From Colius striatus (taxonomy: Eukaryota > Chordata > Aves > Coliiformes > Coliidae), in contig NC_084759.1 in NCBI RefSeq assembly GCF_028858725.1, positions 141,960,671-142,024,670 of the forward strand: a stretch of 64,000 bases of DNA, given 5' to 3'. Shown in pieces: positions 26,001 to 37,708 of this stretch (position 1 is its first letter; each line of letters starts with the position of its first letter). A program made the translations under genes and the position numbers. The notes under the pieces are model-generated. The model saw only the letters and a program-made list of their open reading frames with translations, made no database searches and was not told the DNA's origin.

Positions 26001-27956
26001 CAACCTTTTAAGATAAAAAATGATTTAAAGATGTCATAGTATTAAAAACAAGAAATCACAAAGGACATGATTAAGAGTTTAGGCTGAAACAGTCAAAAAA
26101 GCAGGAGGCTACAAGGCAGAGAAAGTGGTGCAGTTCAAGAAAGAACAGCAAAGCCCAAATGGTCAAAACAAATTTCTGTGGCAGCATTTTAAGAGACTGG
26201 GAAAGCTAAGCATTTGTAGTGAGGCAAAACAAAAGAAAAGTATAGAAATGAAAGCAAACAAACAAAAAAGATTAAACACATGATAAGAATGCCTGAAAAA
26301 AGCAGAAGAGATAAGGATACCTTCCCATTTTATGTCCAAAATTCTAAAATTATAACTCTGACTCATCTAAATAGTTTCTATTTAGCTAAGATAATGTACA
26401 GAAATAATTACAGTATGTAAGGAGCTATGGCCTTTACTTCGGGCTATTCCATCTGCAGGTAACAGGTAACTCACATTGTTCAACCAGACAAGTAAGAGAA
26501 GAATGAAAACGGCCCTCAAAACAACACAAGTCCAAACACACTGTCAAATAAACAGATCTATGTTCAAAATATCTGCTAGTACAACTCAATTTTTCTTTTT
26601 TCTAAGCTCAGCAAATTCACATTCATTATCAACTTCCACATAATGCAAAGCAAAAGATTCTGGCTGTTTCCTGGGAATATCATACAGAAGTTACAGCAGT
26701 TGTATAACTTACAGTGCATTGGTTTGGCTTATTAGCCATGAGTATCTATTCTGACTTCTCACTAAAAGGACATTCAAAACTAAATTCCACAGGGGCTCAA
26801 ACCAATCAGGTTAGGACAGTCTAACACAGGCTCCCATGTCAGTGGAACCATGATAGTGGTCCATGCACACACCCAGAATCTGTGGCAAATGCAATTACAG
26901 CAACAGCCCAAGTCTTCTGCATAGAAGGCTACATTAAGTAACGACAGCATGGTTTTGCTGCTGGCTAAAACCACGCATTTACTGTAGCTGAGCTGATGCA
27001 GTAAACTCATTAAGCCATGATAGATTTAATAGTGAGCCTAAGACGAATGCCTCTTCCACTTAACTGTGCTGATATCCATCTGTACATATCCTGGGAGAAG
27101 CATTAATTACAGTTCTGAAACTCTCTAACCAGAAGGTACTGTTGACCAGTGTTGGACATTACCTTCATACAGCATCTAATTAGGCAGTGGAACGTCTTTC
27201 CACAGGATGTTGTGGCTGCTAAAGCTTACAAAGGCTCATGCACCAAAAATTCAAACACATTGCCACCAGCTCAGGAAATCTGTGAGCCACCAGTTACTAA
27301 AAGCTGGGAGAGTGTCCTTGGGAAGTAATACAACATGCTTCCCCATCCTTGCACTCTTCCTTATGAAGCTGTTAGTGGCTTTTGTCTGAGATAGAATATT
27401 GCACACTGTGGATGTTTGGTCTAACCCAGTATGGCTAGTCTTCCAAAAATAATGTCTCCAAATTGATTTTTCTCTGCTGATTTTTCTCTAAAGTAACAGC
27501 AATTAGCCAAAGTTCAGATTACATTCAGAGAGAGTCAATCTTCTCCTTCGTAAGGAATAAAAAAAATACATAAAGGTGGTAAATTTACACTTATGCCCCC
27601 ATCTTGTGACCCAAGTTCCCATACACTCAACTAAGTCTTTCTGTCATCCTCCTGGATTGATCACAATTATTTAGCAGGCATAAAGAGGTTGTATGCTCAC
27701 GGCTCACATTTCTGGAACTTATTTAAAGTACTGCAGCACTTAACGTCAAAACTCATTTTTCCTAGCAAACGTAACAGATAATCATGTAACTTACATTTTC
27801 CTGGTCAGAAGGCAGAGGTGGCTCCACTAAAAGAAGGTCAGAGCTGTCCTCTTCAAAGACTGCCTGTGTTGTTGCAGGGTCAGACATGTGTCCTTTTCTG
27901 AGCCGTAGACCTGGCTCTGGAGAACCAGCATTATCGAGTTCCGTTAGTTCATTCAT
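7937..27956 (-). CDS. ADIPOR2: Adiponectin receptor 2, complete coding region in seven exons
   Basis: The product is a seven-helix PAQR-family membrane protein that binds adiponectin and raises fatty-acid oxidation and PPAR-alpha signalling; the family has zinc-dependent ceramidase activity, with a cytosolic N-terminus. Joining 27956-27795, 15292-15173, 13305-13134, 12463-12277, 11217-11030, 9787-9594 and 8068-7937 gives 1155 nt, 384 residues, close to human ADIPOR2 at 386. All junctions are GT-AG and in phase. Residues 1-94 form the variable acidic N-terminus; the PAQR core begins near VWEGRW at 95. The zinc ligands expected from AdipoR structures are present: His199 in WLFHTVYCHSEG, and His345 and His349 in FHSHQLFH, with Asp216 nearby. 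ADIPOR2 rather than ADIPOR1 is supported by GVFLGLGLSG, the APQEDEGFMGMSPL block and synteny with WNT5B. No frameshift or internal stop was seen. The last residues, GCTEEDGMQ, differ from mammalian ADIPOR2 and are one residue longer. Confidence 0.96.
8069..9593 (-). other. ADIPOR2: ADIPOR2 intron 7 (1.5 kb)
   Basis: An intron with a GTGAGT donor and a CCCGCAG acceptor. It contains a pyrimidine-rich stretch on the plus strand at about 9000-9130 (purine-rich in the transcript). No gene seen. Confidence 0.85.
9594..9787 (-). CDS. ADIPOR2: ADIPOR2 exon 7 (membrane helices 5-6)
   Basis: The acceptor TTTACCTCCCAG precedes GAGTATTTC. The exon completes Gly, then encodes VFLGLGLSGVIPTLHFVISE, a second helix, and YAARIPERFFPGKCDIW, ending in phase 0 at a GTGAGT donor. 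The ARIPERFFPGKCDIW motif is diagnostic for AdipoR proteins. Differences from human such as ALMACLY are conservative. Confidence 0.96.
9788..11029 (-). other. ADIPOR2: ADIPOR2 intron 6 (1.24 kb)
   Basis: A plain intron; no repeat or exon recognised. Confidence 0.85.
11030..11217 (-). CDS. ADIPOR2: ADIPOR2 exon 6 (membrane helices 3-4)
   Basis: The acceptor CGTTTCCTTCTAG precedes GCTGGATTATTC. The exon completes the Lys codon, encodes LDYSGIALLIMGSFVPWLYY through CFIYLIVICVLGIAAIIVSQ to WDMFATPEYRGVRA, and ends one base into Gly at a GTAAGA donor. Asp216 in LDYSG lies next to the zinc pocket in AdipoR structures. The reading frame is intact and near-identical to mammalian ADIPOR2. Confidence 0.96.
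11218..12276 (-). other. ADIPOR2: ADIPOR2 intron 5 (1.06 kb)
   Basis: A plain intron; no repeat or exon recognised. Confidence 0.85.
12277..12463 (-). CDS. ADIPOR2: ADIPOR2 exon 5 (membrane helices 1-2, first zinc-ligand His)
   Basis: The acceptor TTTTTCAAG precedes GATGCGTG; the Gly codon is completed across the junction, and the exon ends two bases into a Lys codon before GTAAGT. It encodes CVFFLCLGIFYMFRP and GLFFLGAILCLSFSWLFH, two hydrophobic stretches, followed by TVYCHSEGVSRLFS. His199 in SWLFHTVYCHSEG corresponds to the zinc-binding His202 of human ADIPOR2. Confidence 0.95.
12464..13133 (-). other. ADIPOR2: ADIPOR2 intron 4 (670 bp)
   Basis: An intron with donor GTACTT and acceptor TTTTTCAAG; nothing else recognised. 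Confidence 0.85.
13134..13305 (-). CDS. ADIPOR2: ADIPOR2 exon 4 (residues 95-151, start of PAQR core)
   Basis: The acceptor CTGACTCCTAG precedes GTATGGGAGGGC. The 172-nt exon encodes VWEGRWRVIPHDVLPDW onward, through RPPMPSFRACFKSIFRIHTE to TGNIWTHLL, and ends one base into a Gly codon. The donor is GTACTT, a weaker match than the other introns. This section is the highly conserved juxtamembrane region leading into the first membrane helix. Confidence 0.95.
13306..15172 (-). other. ADIPOR2: ADIPOR2 intron 3 (1.9 kb)
   Basis: A plain intron containing an A14 run near 13771-13784 and A/C-rich tracts near 14485-14525. No repeat family or exon was recognised. Confidence 0.85.
15173..15292 (-). 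CDS. ADIPOR2: ADIPOR2 exon 3 (residues 55-94)
   Basis: A pyrimidine-rich acceptor ending CCCCCTGCAG leads into 40 codons starting CSEDCKDNDEAPQEDEGF and ending MEEFVCK; both ends are phase 0. The donor is GTAAGG. The APQEDEGFMGMSPLLQAHHAM block is nearly identical to human ADIPOR2 and gives the clearest N-terminal identification. The first eight residues are diverged and include two cysteines (55 and 59) where human has none that I recall. Confidence 0.95.
17363..17436 (-). mobile_element. CR1 LINE 3' end fragment
   Basis: The fragment reads GGTCATAGAAATATAGAATG, GGTTTGGGTTGGAAAGGATC and CATCTAGTCCAAGCC, i.e. only the last 70-75 bp of a CR1 on the minus strand, inside ADIPOR2 intron 2. Confidence 0.85.
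18415..18500 (-). repeat. Possible MIR-like relic in intron 2
   Basis: TGATCTCACTTGCCTAAGAC followed by CGCACAAGAAATGAGAGCCT resembles the MIR segment around 'acttgcccaaggtcacacag'. Diverged and short. Confidence 0.35.
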
Positions 27957-28024
27957 GAGATGCTGGGAGCCTTTTCAAATCTGCTCTTTCCTTTTGGTTT
28001 GGTTTGGCTGGTTATGTGTTGGCT
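27795..28024 (-). CDS. ADIPOR2: ADIPOR2 exon 2: end of 5' UTR and first 54 codons
   Basis: The acceptor TTTTGTTTTTCAG precedes 28024. The untranslated part is 28024-27957, and the ATG at 27956-27954 is the first ATG in the exon. Translation starts MNELTELDNAGSPEPGLRLR, matching the human ADIPOR2 pattern of MNEPTEN followed by PEPDIRLRKGH. The exon ends in phase 0 after DQEN, at a consensus GTAAGT donor (27794-27789). This N-terminal stretch is cytosolic, acidic and poorly conserved in the family, so this start rests on the human comparison and the absence of an earlier ATG. Confidence 0.93.
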
Positions 28025-31000
28025 CTGAAAAACAAAATGTTTGTGTAACTGAACTGAAGTTAAAAAGAGTTGGTTGGAAGATCATGCTTGAAAACTACCA
28101 AACGGGTAAGATAAATGCTTTTGTATGTGCCCAAACTCCCACAGCATCAATTATATAGACTTCTACACTGTTGGACAACGAATTCTCATCTTGTGACCAC
28201 TAATACTTTTTCATCTTAACATAAATAAAGCAGAACTTTGAAAGATGATAGAAAGTGAGCTCCATAAACAGTAAATTCATGAAAGCACTGTAATGTTTTT
28301 ATAAATTACTTTTATTTTTACAGAACTGCAAACCCCAGGCTGTTAATACAAACTAATTACTTATCACAGGCACTCCATCATTAACAGCTTTTTGTATGAA
28401 GCTCATATCCAAGATCCATTGTCTGGGCTAGGCTCTGCCAAAGCTAAGACTCAGGTAATAGCAAGAAAACAGAGCTCAAGCAGCAAGAAGAGCAGTAGTA
28501 CACACCACTATTATGTTTCCCTTGCTGAAATTAACGTGTTCACAATGTCTGCTAGCAATGGGTCCATACCTCAACTTCTGCAAGGAACTAAACCAGACAG
28601 ATTTAACCACCATTCCTTTTATCACAGCACTCAAAAACAGATAATTCCCCAGAAAACCATAACCCATACTTCCTACTCAGAAAAGTAACTCTATTTTGCA
28701 ACACTGCAAAAAGAAGTCATGGTAATTTAACTTGAGATGTTAAAGATTAATTCATTTGCATAAAATTACCTATTGGCAGCCTGTTAATCTGAGCCCTCAT
28801 CCATGAGGTTACCTGTTCACCTTGTACATCACTGCGTGGTGGTCACTCCAGTAGTCAGTCATGAGATACGTTTGACATGGGTAGCCTTGGGAGGCACAAT
28901 AGCCAGAGCACTTTGCAGTCAGAGTGCCAGAAATCATCAGAATGAATTAGCACTCAGCTGAGGCTTCAAAATCACTTTGAATGAGAAGCCATTCATTTTG
29001 TAGTAATCACTCAGTGTCATTCTATTACTGTAGCATCTAAGTACTTAGATGGATTATCTTAATGTTATGTGTTAGTCAAATCTAACAAGTTTTAACTTGC
29101 CAGAGTGCATAATTAGATTGGAACTTTAGTGTCCAATAAAACATGCCAAATTTTGTCATAATGTAGAGGGGCAAATTAAAACTGTAAGATGGGGGATTGA
29201 TATTGGCAGTCTTGTAATAAAATGTCACCTCCAAAAAGCCAGTAAATAACGTACTCTTTCCTCCCAGGGACTAATCTCATTTACATATGATCACTGCAAG
29301 ATAATTCTCAGCTCTGACAAATGTGCTATAGTTAATTTTGCTGCAGCAGTTTGTAATATCATATCCCTTCAGCTGTCTGGCAATCCCTAGAGGAGAGAGC
29401 TGCTAATGAGCAGGTAACAGACTCTGCAGATCTAAATGATACCTCAGCTGTCCGAGTTCAGCATGGCACACGGCTTTCATTACCCAAGAAGGTGCGTTTA
29501 CAGTATGACAGCAGAGCAGATGGTATGCCCACCTTCCCACTAAGTCCACCTACTGGGTCAGTAACCTCCATCTGAGAAGCAACATCTAAAATGGACACAG
29601 CTGTTTACTTGATAAACATAACAGCCACAGGACTATCACCCCATGAGAATTAAGCCAAGGTTTAACAACATTACACAGGAAGCCCAAGGAAGAAGTTAAG
29701 CAAGTAGATCTTAAGACCAAGAACAAATATTTAGAAAGTCCCAGAACAACTGAAGTCTTTACTGTTTTTGTTGTATTTCAAGCAGCCAATTCACAATTCT
29801 ATTTTTGTGCAAGAAACATGAAGACATTGTCACACTGCCATTTGGCAAAAAATCTATCTGGGGAAGAAAGAAAAGAGTATGCAACAAGAACTACAGTTCT
29901 AAGGAACTCTTACTTGGTCTCTTAATGTAAAAGGTAACTTAGAAAAGACTCATTTCAGTACAGTACACTGTACCAATTTGAAATTGTAGCTAAAACAAAT
30001 CAAAAGGCAGGCAGAGCAGGTGTTTGTAAACAGCAGTCACAGCTAGTTGAAACAGTCATAGCTAGTTTCACAGACTGTTCAGTTTGCATTAGACATTTAA
30101 CCAGCAAGTTTTACTAGTTTTTCTTTCTGTCAATTTTAAGCAATCATATGGGCACTGCGTGCTACATTACCTGCAATATTGCTTAAGAGCGTGTCCTTAC
30201 ATCACCTCTATGACATTGTGGAAGCAACACTGAAAGAGACACAGCAACAAAGACAACAGGCTTAACCACCTTTGGCCAAGATGCTTGCAAAAGCCAAGAG
30301 ACTTGGCCTTGAAGATTTACTTCACTAGCACTTGCTGCCAAGCAATCAGTAAGGTTAAAAATAAAAGATGCATTTCACCTCCAGCAAGCGAGATTTGCAT
30401 TCAGCAGCAGAGCTCAACTTTAGAGCTCTGCATAAACAGAAGTTGTTTCTTGAAATTACAGTGAAATTGCTCAATGCACTAAGATGTTCCCATGCTATCC
30501 TTCATGCAGGATCTATTTGGTGCTAAATATGCTTGCCCTTAGCGAGCATGCAAATGTCAGCTGGTCAAAAGACAGTGCAAAAGCATCACTACTGGTTTTT
30601 AAATCTTTTGAAAAATGTACTACGAAAGCCAAAAATTCATGCCTGAATGCAATATGGGAGTTGTCAACAGAAAAGTGCTAATAGTCAGAACTATTTGTTC
30701 ACAAGTGAAAGGGAACATTCTGAGATTATGAACAGGAAAGGCATAAATGGGCCTGAATTTCTATTATAAAGTTTTTATGACTCCACAGTTCAGTGAATGA
30801 CTAGGGTGGCATTTTTCTAAGAAAACATTAAGTCTCCGTGTGGTCAGTAGCATCTAGCCAGAAGCTGATGGTTGAAATACTGCAAAGGGACTTATTGCCA
30901 CATTCTGTCTCTAAGATTAGGCAGTTCATGAAAACAAAAGCTAGAAAATGGAAAGCTACAGAACACTTGAAGTCTTGGAAGAGACTGTTTTGTGTTTCAC

Positions 31001-34000
31001 TGAGATTATGAATCTTAAAGTCCTTGAATTTTTTTGTAGCATGCAACAAATTAAAAGCTTTCATTAAAATTAGCTTCCAAGAGGAAGTCACCATGTACAA
31101 CTTAAAATCTACTTAATGATTGCACACATAATAAGCATAATATCAGCATCTAGATCAATCAGCGAGTTCCTGTTGTGTTTAAAATCAGCTGAATAAAACA
31201 TTTACAGAGTTTGGTTTGGGGAGGCTGTTTTGTTCTAATATTAAAAACTTCTAAAGGCAAGTCAGCTTTTATAAGGGACTTATCAGTTTAATGTTAATTA
31301 TATTTCCAAACATAGCCTCACAAAATGTAGCACACAATTAGTTGACTTAATATGCTACTACCACTACACAAGCTACAATAGCCTAGGTGGTCATCAGTCC
31401 TGGCTGCACACTCTGTCTCAGTTCGGAAGATGTCAGGCCCACAGTGAGAAGAGCCAGTGCCAGTTTCAGGCTGTAGACAGACACTCATCATCTTTCTGAG
31501 AACAGAATCAGAAGGCAATACTATTTCAGCAGTTCACTGCAATTGTGCAATGTCAGAGGAATCAACATCCACAGTTACAACATATCTAGGACACTGTTTC
31601 ACTTCAAGATGACAAGGACAGAGTAGTTACACAAACTTAAGCACCTCAGGATGATGCTACTATTCTTTGGAGGATCTTCCAGGATAATCCCCAGGATAAA
31701 GGATAACAGCCCTTCTAACCTCCCAGAATTCATCTGACACGCCGACTGGTTTTCTACCCAAGCTAAACAAAGCCACATGGTAGCAAAACAAAGCAAGCAC
31801 ACTAAGGGTAGCGCTTGTAGTCACGGTTAAGGGATCTGTCACTCCTGTTTTCGGATAAAGCATAAATCATGGATGGTCAGACTACCTCCCACTGCCCCTA
31901 GGCATATCCATCTCTTCAATTCATCTCAGTATGTTCTTTCTATAAGCAACACAAGAATGATCCCTTCAAAGGTATTTCATTCCCCCTGTAGCTGGTGTTG
32001 AACAATGATAGCTGCATCCTCCTCTCCACTCCCCATTGATCCAACAGCCTTTTTGACAGAAGCTTTCCTATTCAGGAAGCCAATGACATCCACTGTATGC
32101 CCTTCCCTTGTTAATCCTCTTCAAAGCATCCATTAAACTAGCCTAAGCAATGCTTACAAACTGGACAAATCTTCATAAGCCTAGCTCATTCTCCCTAACA
32201 CAGTTTAATCATCAAAAGAACAAAAAGTCATCGCGAAAATCTCAGGCTACACAATTTATCAGAAGATTCATTAATGTTAATGAAGGGCTTGAGTCCCTGA
32301 AACTGTCTTAAAGAGATACACCCTCTCAGTCTACAAGGTTTGCCTTTCTTGTGTCACGTACAATCCAGCTACAACAGCATCACCAGTTGGGTAACTACAT
32401 CCATACAAGCAGAATGGTAAAGCTAACTGAACAGTAAACCACTTAAGGGCTGATTTAACTTTACCAAATCCAAAGTTGTTTAGACTAGATCTTCTAATAA
32501 AATAAGCACAACTCCATTTTGAGAACTATTAGCACGTACAAATGACAAAACACTTCCAATACAACCCATGGGCAGATTGTCAAGGCAAGAGCCCAGCTTA
32601 TATAGGGTGAAGGAGGGTTTTTTTTTTTTTGCCTGTAAAACAGTTGTTTCTAGCTACTGTGACTGAAATAAGGTATACTAAACAAAATTTAGCTTTCTTG
32701 GTACATTATATTTCTACTACTGTCTTCTGGTAGGTTCTGTCACAAGTAGTTCCTCCCATAATGCGCTGTAACATCAACAGCATTCAGTAACATCACACAA
32801 AAGGTTAAACTATTCTCAGGTGACAGTAGCATCATCCTACTGCCCATCTGGTTCCCTTATTCCCTACCACCACTATCGACACTCAATTGAATTCATCAAC
32901 AGTAAGCTGTTGGCAGGGTGCTGGGTTTTGTACTTAGGGGTTTTTTTTGGTGTGAGGAGGTAATCTGTGACAACCTATATGTCACCCTGCTCCATTTACT
33001 GGGGAAATCAGTGAGCATCGCTGCCAATACAAAGCAGGTATACACCGTTTGTGTAAGGGAAAGGGGAAGAGGTCAGATGGCAAGCACTCTGTCATGAGTT
33101 AAGACTCCTATTGAATGTTACCCACAGAATGTGGCCTAGCTAACCCAAGCTGGATCACTTATATGGGGTATCCACTAGTTGGCTGTTTTTCTCATTATGC
33201 ATACAGCAAAACAGAAGAGAGAAGAAATTTAACCAGATTCGTGACTTAGTAGCCTCTAAGTTAGATGGCCACAGATAAAAAGTTGACAAAACAGTAATAA
33301 TGAAAGACTGAAGAGTGTAACTTGAAATAAGAGGGGGTTATCCTTTTTCCCCTCCCTTTAGTCTTTCACTGATTGAGCTGCCTTTTTCAATTAAGGAGTT
33401 AAACATCCGCAGCAACACTGAAAATATTCTCCAAAACTACAGCTAAAATCAAAGTTGTGCATGAAGGGCAGAAGGAGGAAAAAAGGTCACAGAAAATCTT
33501 GTCTTCTCAATGTACCCTAAACTAAAAGTACCACTCAGGCTGTAAAAATTCTTTGGAGGTCATCTCTAACAATGAGGAACAATGAGGAAGCAATCTAGCA
33601 CCTCTTCTCTTAGATGTAATTTCCCTAGATAAAGAGACATCTACAAAACAAAGATTAGGCTCCCGTAGAGGGTCAGTGGCCAAAAAGCTGTCTTTGTGAC
33701 TTGTAAACTGTCACTGGACACTTCAGGCTAAGCTATTTCACAGCAGGCTGTAGAGCCAAACAATCAAGCACATTCTGATGCATTTGAATCCAAAGAAAGG
33801 GAACAAGCCAGCAGTGGGCCCACATTAACAAAATGTTTCCATTTCAGAGGATCCCATTACATTGTTACAACATTTGTCCAATTTGTACTGCAAATTGGAC
33901 CACAGTTTTATAACTGGGTTAAGCGCTATGTCAGAGGTTGGCCCACCCCCTGTGCACCACATCCGGTTGTTACAGACTGGATGACTGCTGTAAATTAGTT

Positions 34001-35502
34001 TTACTCTTCAATAAATCAAAACCAAAAGAATTGTCAAAAAGCCCCAACATAAAACCAGGAACCGAAGTTCAAGATTTCCCACCACATTCCACAAAAACCC
34101 ACGGCCCGGGCCTGGAAAACTTGCTTTTGGTTCATTTTTCATTAAATGGCTCAGATTCTCTAAGTGAGAAACATTCCATCTCTGTGCCCTTTTATGATTT
34201 TATTTCTGTGGCATGTTACTAACTCACATCAACTTACTTCACAGTTGCCAACAACAAAAAAGATGCAGTTGGTTTTTGTTAGTAACACTTTGGTTCACAG
34301 ACTGTCTAAAAGTGAAAGAGTGGAATTAGACATTATTTTCCTCTTACGTGAAAATCTAGAATGTATTCTTTTAACGACTGCCTCAAGGACATCTGATCCA
34401 CAGAACCGCTGGGTAAAGAAGAAACCAAAGTCTTTGGAGCAGGCGCTAAAACCCATAGCTAGGCTACTAAACTGAAGTTACATTCACTTAACCTCTCTAC
34501 ACAGAAGATCTTTGCAAGAGAATGTAAACAAGCACCAAGATCAACAGCAGTAATCCTATAGCAAACATTTCCCTACCCTGGCAGGTCCAACCCTCTCCGG
34601 GGAAGTAAGTTTAAAGTGAGATCTTTTACAACTCAAGAAAATGCTCCAAGGCCTGAAGCAACTGTACAAAAACAAACATTACCATCTTGCTCTTACAATC
34701 AAAAGAGGAATACTTACATTTTAAGCTGCAAACTTCAAGCAGGAATGCAATTACAACAGTTGCCTTCCGTGCTTCTTACTGGTTTGCTTAACAATCTCTT
34801 TACTTAGATGCCACTGCTGTGCAGATTTAAGGGCTGGTTGGTGCTCAGAGGGGGAAACCCCAACTCTTCTCTGGGTGGGCATCAAATAGCCCCACTTCTC
34901 ACAGCCTTCTCCCTCCCCAGGCACTCTGATGTTTGTCACAACACATTCTAGGGGGCAGCTGGAAAAAACGGTAACCGAGCAAGAGGAATGAGACAATCAT
35001 TTACTATCAAACTAGCAAATGGAATTGGCTCAATACACTAGCAGAGAAGCCCATGACAGAACAGCTAGGACCACACACACGAGGGTTTACATCTTTATGT
35101 ATTTTGTAGACAGTATTTTCCCAACCTGTGAGGACTGACAATTATTGGTTGGACCAAGCCTTTAACTGTCATAAAATCAAAACCAAGACACCTTACCAAG
35201 ATTACATAGGTTTGGTCTACAAAATATGTTTACATTCCCGTATTTGTGAAAACTTCACAACAACAAAAACTTACTCCTTTACTTACACTCAACAATGTCA
35301 TTCCTTCAGTTGAAAACAGCATGTATGCCTTTCCTCAAAAAATATATAAAGCTTTGTGCCTCAAGTTAGACAACTCTAAAAATTTGCTACTTTTCTGTAG
35401 CAAAAGTGTTACAAGAAGACTTTTGGAATAATCAACATCCACACTCACAGCATTGTATCAGTCTATGATCAAAAAAGCAATGCATCATCTTTTTCAAGTT
35501 AT

Positions 35503-35690
35503 TTCACAGAATCACAGAATCTTAGGGGTTGGAAGAGACCTTGAAAGATGATCTAGTCCAACCCCCCTGCCAGAGCAGGACCACCTACAGTAGGTCACAC
35601 AGGCACTCATCCAAGTGGGTTTTGAATGTCCCCAGAGAAGGAGACTCAACGATCCATCTGGGCAGCCTGTTCCAGTGCCAACTTAAACAC
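35503..35690 (-). mobile_element. CR1 LINE 3' fragment
   Basis: CACAGAATCACAGAATCTTA, GGGGTTGGAAGAGACC, GATCTAGTCCAACCCCCCTG and CTGGGCAGCCTGTTCCAGTG identify a CR1 3' end of about 185 bp on the minus strand in ADIPOR2 intron 1. Confidence 0.92.
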
Positions 35691-37148
35691 CTTCTTAAAC
35701 ATTAAAACTCAGGCAAAAGAGACAGATTTACTATGACTAGATTCCACCTAATTTATGTCAGTCAGAAGCAGATTTAGCCAAATGGCTGAAGTCCTAGACA
35801 AGACCAGGTAAAGCTACTTCCTTAAAGCAGTAGTCAGAGAATAATTTGGGTTTCAAAAGATAATAATTGTTGAAAGTTAAAAAGTAAGATGAACTTTTAG
35901 TCTCCTCTATCATTTAGTGCCACTCTTTCAAACGTACATTTCTTTCCTAGTAGTTTCATTTCCAGGTTTTCATCTCCTTCTCAGTGTATTGAGATCATCT
36001 CAAGCTCTGAAACATGACCAAGGACACCAGTATCTAAACACATCCCTGATGTAATTCCAAAGTAGAAATGTTAATCTTTTATTTTCTACTGTCTTCTACC
36101 TATGGAGATATGGCAAAACACCCACAGTCTATGATACTCTCTTGATATCACCCCTAAAATTTCAAGAACAAAAATTATTATCCTCTAGGATACAAGCCTT
36201 TTAAGTAGGGATAGAGCTTAAACTCAAAACACATGTGGAAAAAGACACTCATACAAAAAGGTCATTTTGCTGTGGTTTGTTTTACCATCTTGGTTTAAAA
36301 CTTTTTTGCTAGCATAACTGTGTTCCCTGCAGAGGTTTTGGTAGCATAGGTGCAGCCTGTAGCCTAATCAGCACACCTATGCTAGTGTAAATTTTACGTT
36401 TAAAACAGTTTAGGATCATAAATATGTTAAAGTGAATTTTCAAGTAACCATGAAGCATTTGGGGAGTATATACATTAGATGTTTTGCATGACTTAATATA
36501 ACTTACTGATGCATTCAGAGCGATACAAGTTGTGAGGGGCAAATGTGATGTGCAGGAGGAATCCATGTCTCTTCGAACTCAAAAAAACCTCAACACTATA
36601 AGAGCACCCCAAACACACTGGATCTAAAACAAACGCTTTGAGCAAGCTGTGGCAAAGAGGAGTACTTCTATATACTTTGTGAAAAATTCACTGTCCCTAC
36701 TTTGAAGCATGTAATTGCTATCCACACTTTGATAACAAAGATAGCTGCTTGTTTGTTTAGTAAAATGAGGACTGGCTGTCATGTCAAATGTTATGCCAAA
36801 CTATTCACAGCAGATAACTCACAACAGAAGACAGCAACAACAGGAGACTAAGCAAAAAATTCCTCAAAGGAGAGAGACACAATATTTACACTCATAAAAA
36901 TACCTTATTACAAAATAGGAGCAAAACTTTAATTTCACAAACAATAGAAAACATTGTAATTAGACATCTAGGTTGCTTTTATCACTGACAGAATACAGTA
37001 TTTACTGTAATTATAAAATTCATAAAAGAGCACACAAAACCACAATGTGAAGCACTTATGCTATGTAACTACGGCTGCATAACACAGTAAAGCACTAAAG
37101 GCTACCCTCTGACCTACATAGGTCACCACAAGGCAAGAGAAGACATAG

Positions 37149-37169
37149 AAGAGCCTCCAGGAGGCTCTT
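37149..37169. repeat. 21-bp near-perfect palindrome
   Basis: AAGAGCCTCC, one base, then GGAGGCTCTT: 10-bp perfect arms. It cannot form a normal hairpin without opening a few central pairs; significance unknown. Confidence 0.9.
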
Positions 37170-37688
37170 TACTTGGTCCTGCTCAGGAGCCTGGACTTAT
37201 TAGATGGTTTGCAACACCCTTCCTGGACTTCTGAGAGATAGGCAGTGACTTGCAAACACTGAATGGAGGGGGGACATCATAATCAGGCAGCCACATCAAT
37301 ACAGCCTTGCCAGTGCTGGCAGCAGCCCCTAAACTCCACACCAGGCCACAAGGCCTCGGCACTCAGGCCTGTCAGGCGTGCTCTGCCTGAACATTTCTTG
37401 ACCTGCCTTTCACTCAGTTTAGCTATGACAGCAGCTTCTCTAATTGACTAGATGTCTACAGCTAATTTATTTTACTTTTGTTTCTTTTGGTATGATACAA
37501 CCTCCACACATCCTCCATAGAAAGATTTACAATCATGTCAAGAAATACTGTCAGGGCCTAGGATAACAAAAGAGGGCCTGAGAAGACAGGATGTGGGTAC
37601 CGGGAGTACAAGCATGTGGGATAAGAGATGAGGCACAGGCTTACCACCACATACCCCATGGCTAGAAATAACTCACTTGTGGTCAGTT

Positions 37689-37708
37689 AAAAAAAAAAAA
37701 AAAAAAAA
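37689..37708 (+). repeat. 20-bp poly(A) run
   Basis: Twenty consecutive A in intron 1, within a GC-richer block; it does not follow a recognised retroposed gene. Confidence 0.95.

Larger units (their letters stand above)
15293..27794 (-). other. ADIPOR2: ADIPOR2 intron 2 (12.5 kb)
   Basis: A GTAAGT donor and a CCCCCTGCAG acceptor bound this AT-rich intron. Only a CR1 3' end near 17.37 kb and a MIR-like fragment near 18.44 kb were recognised. The rest shows no gene, RNA gene or long open frame that I can support. Confidence 0.85.

Noticed and set aside
37689-37708. Poly(A) run as the tail of a processed pseudogene
   Set aside because: The upstream sequence shows no resemblance to a coding mRNA and no flanking duplication was seen.
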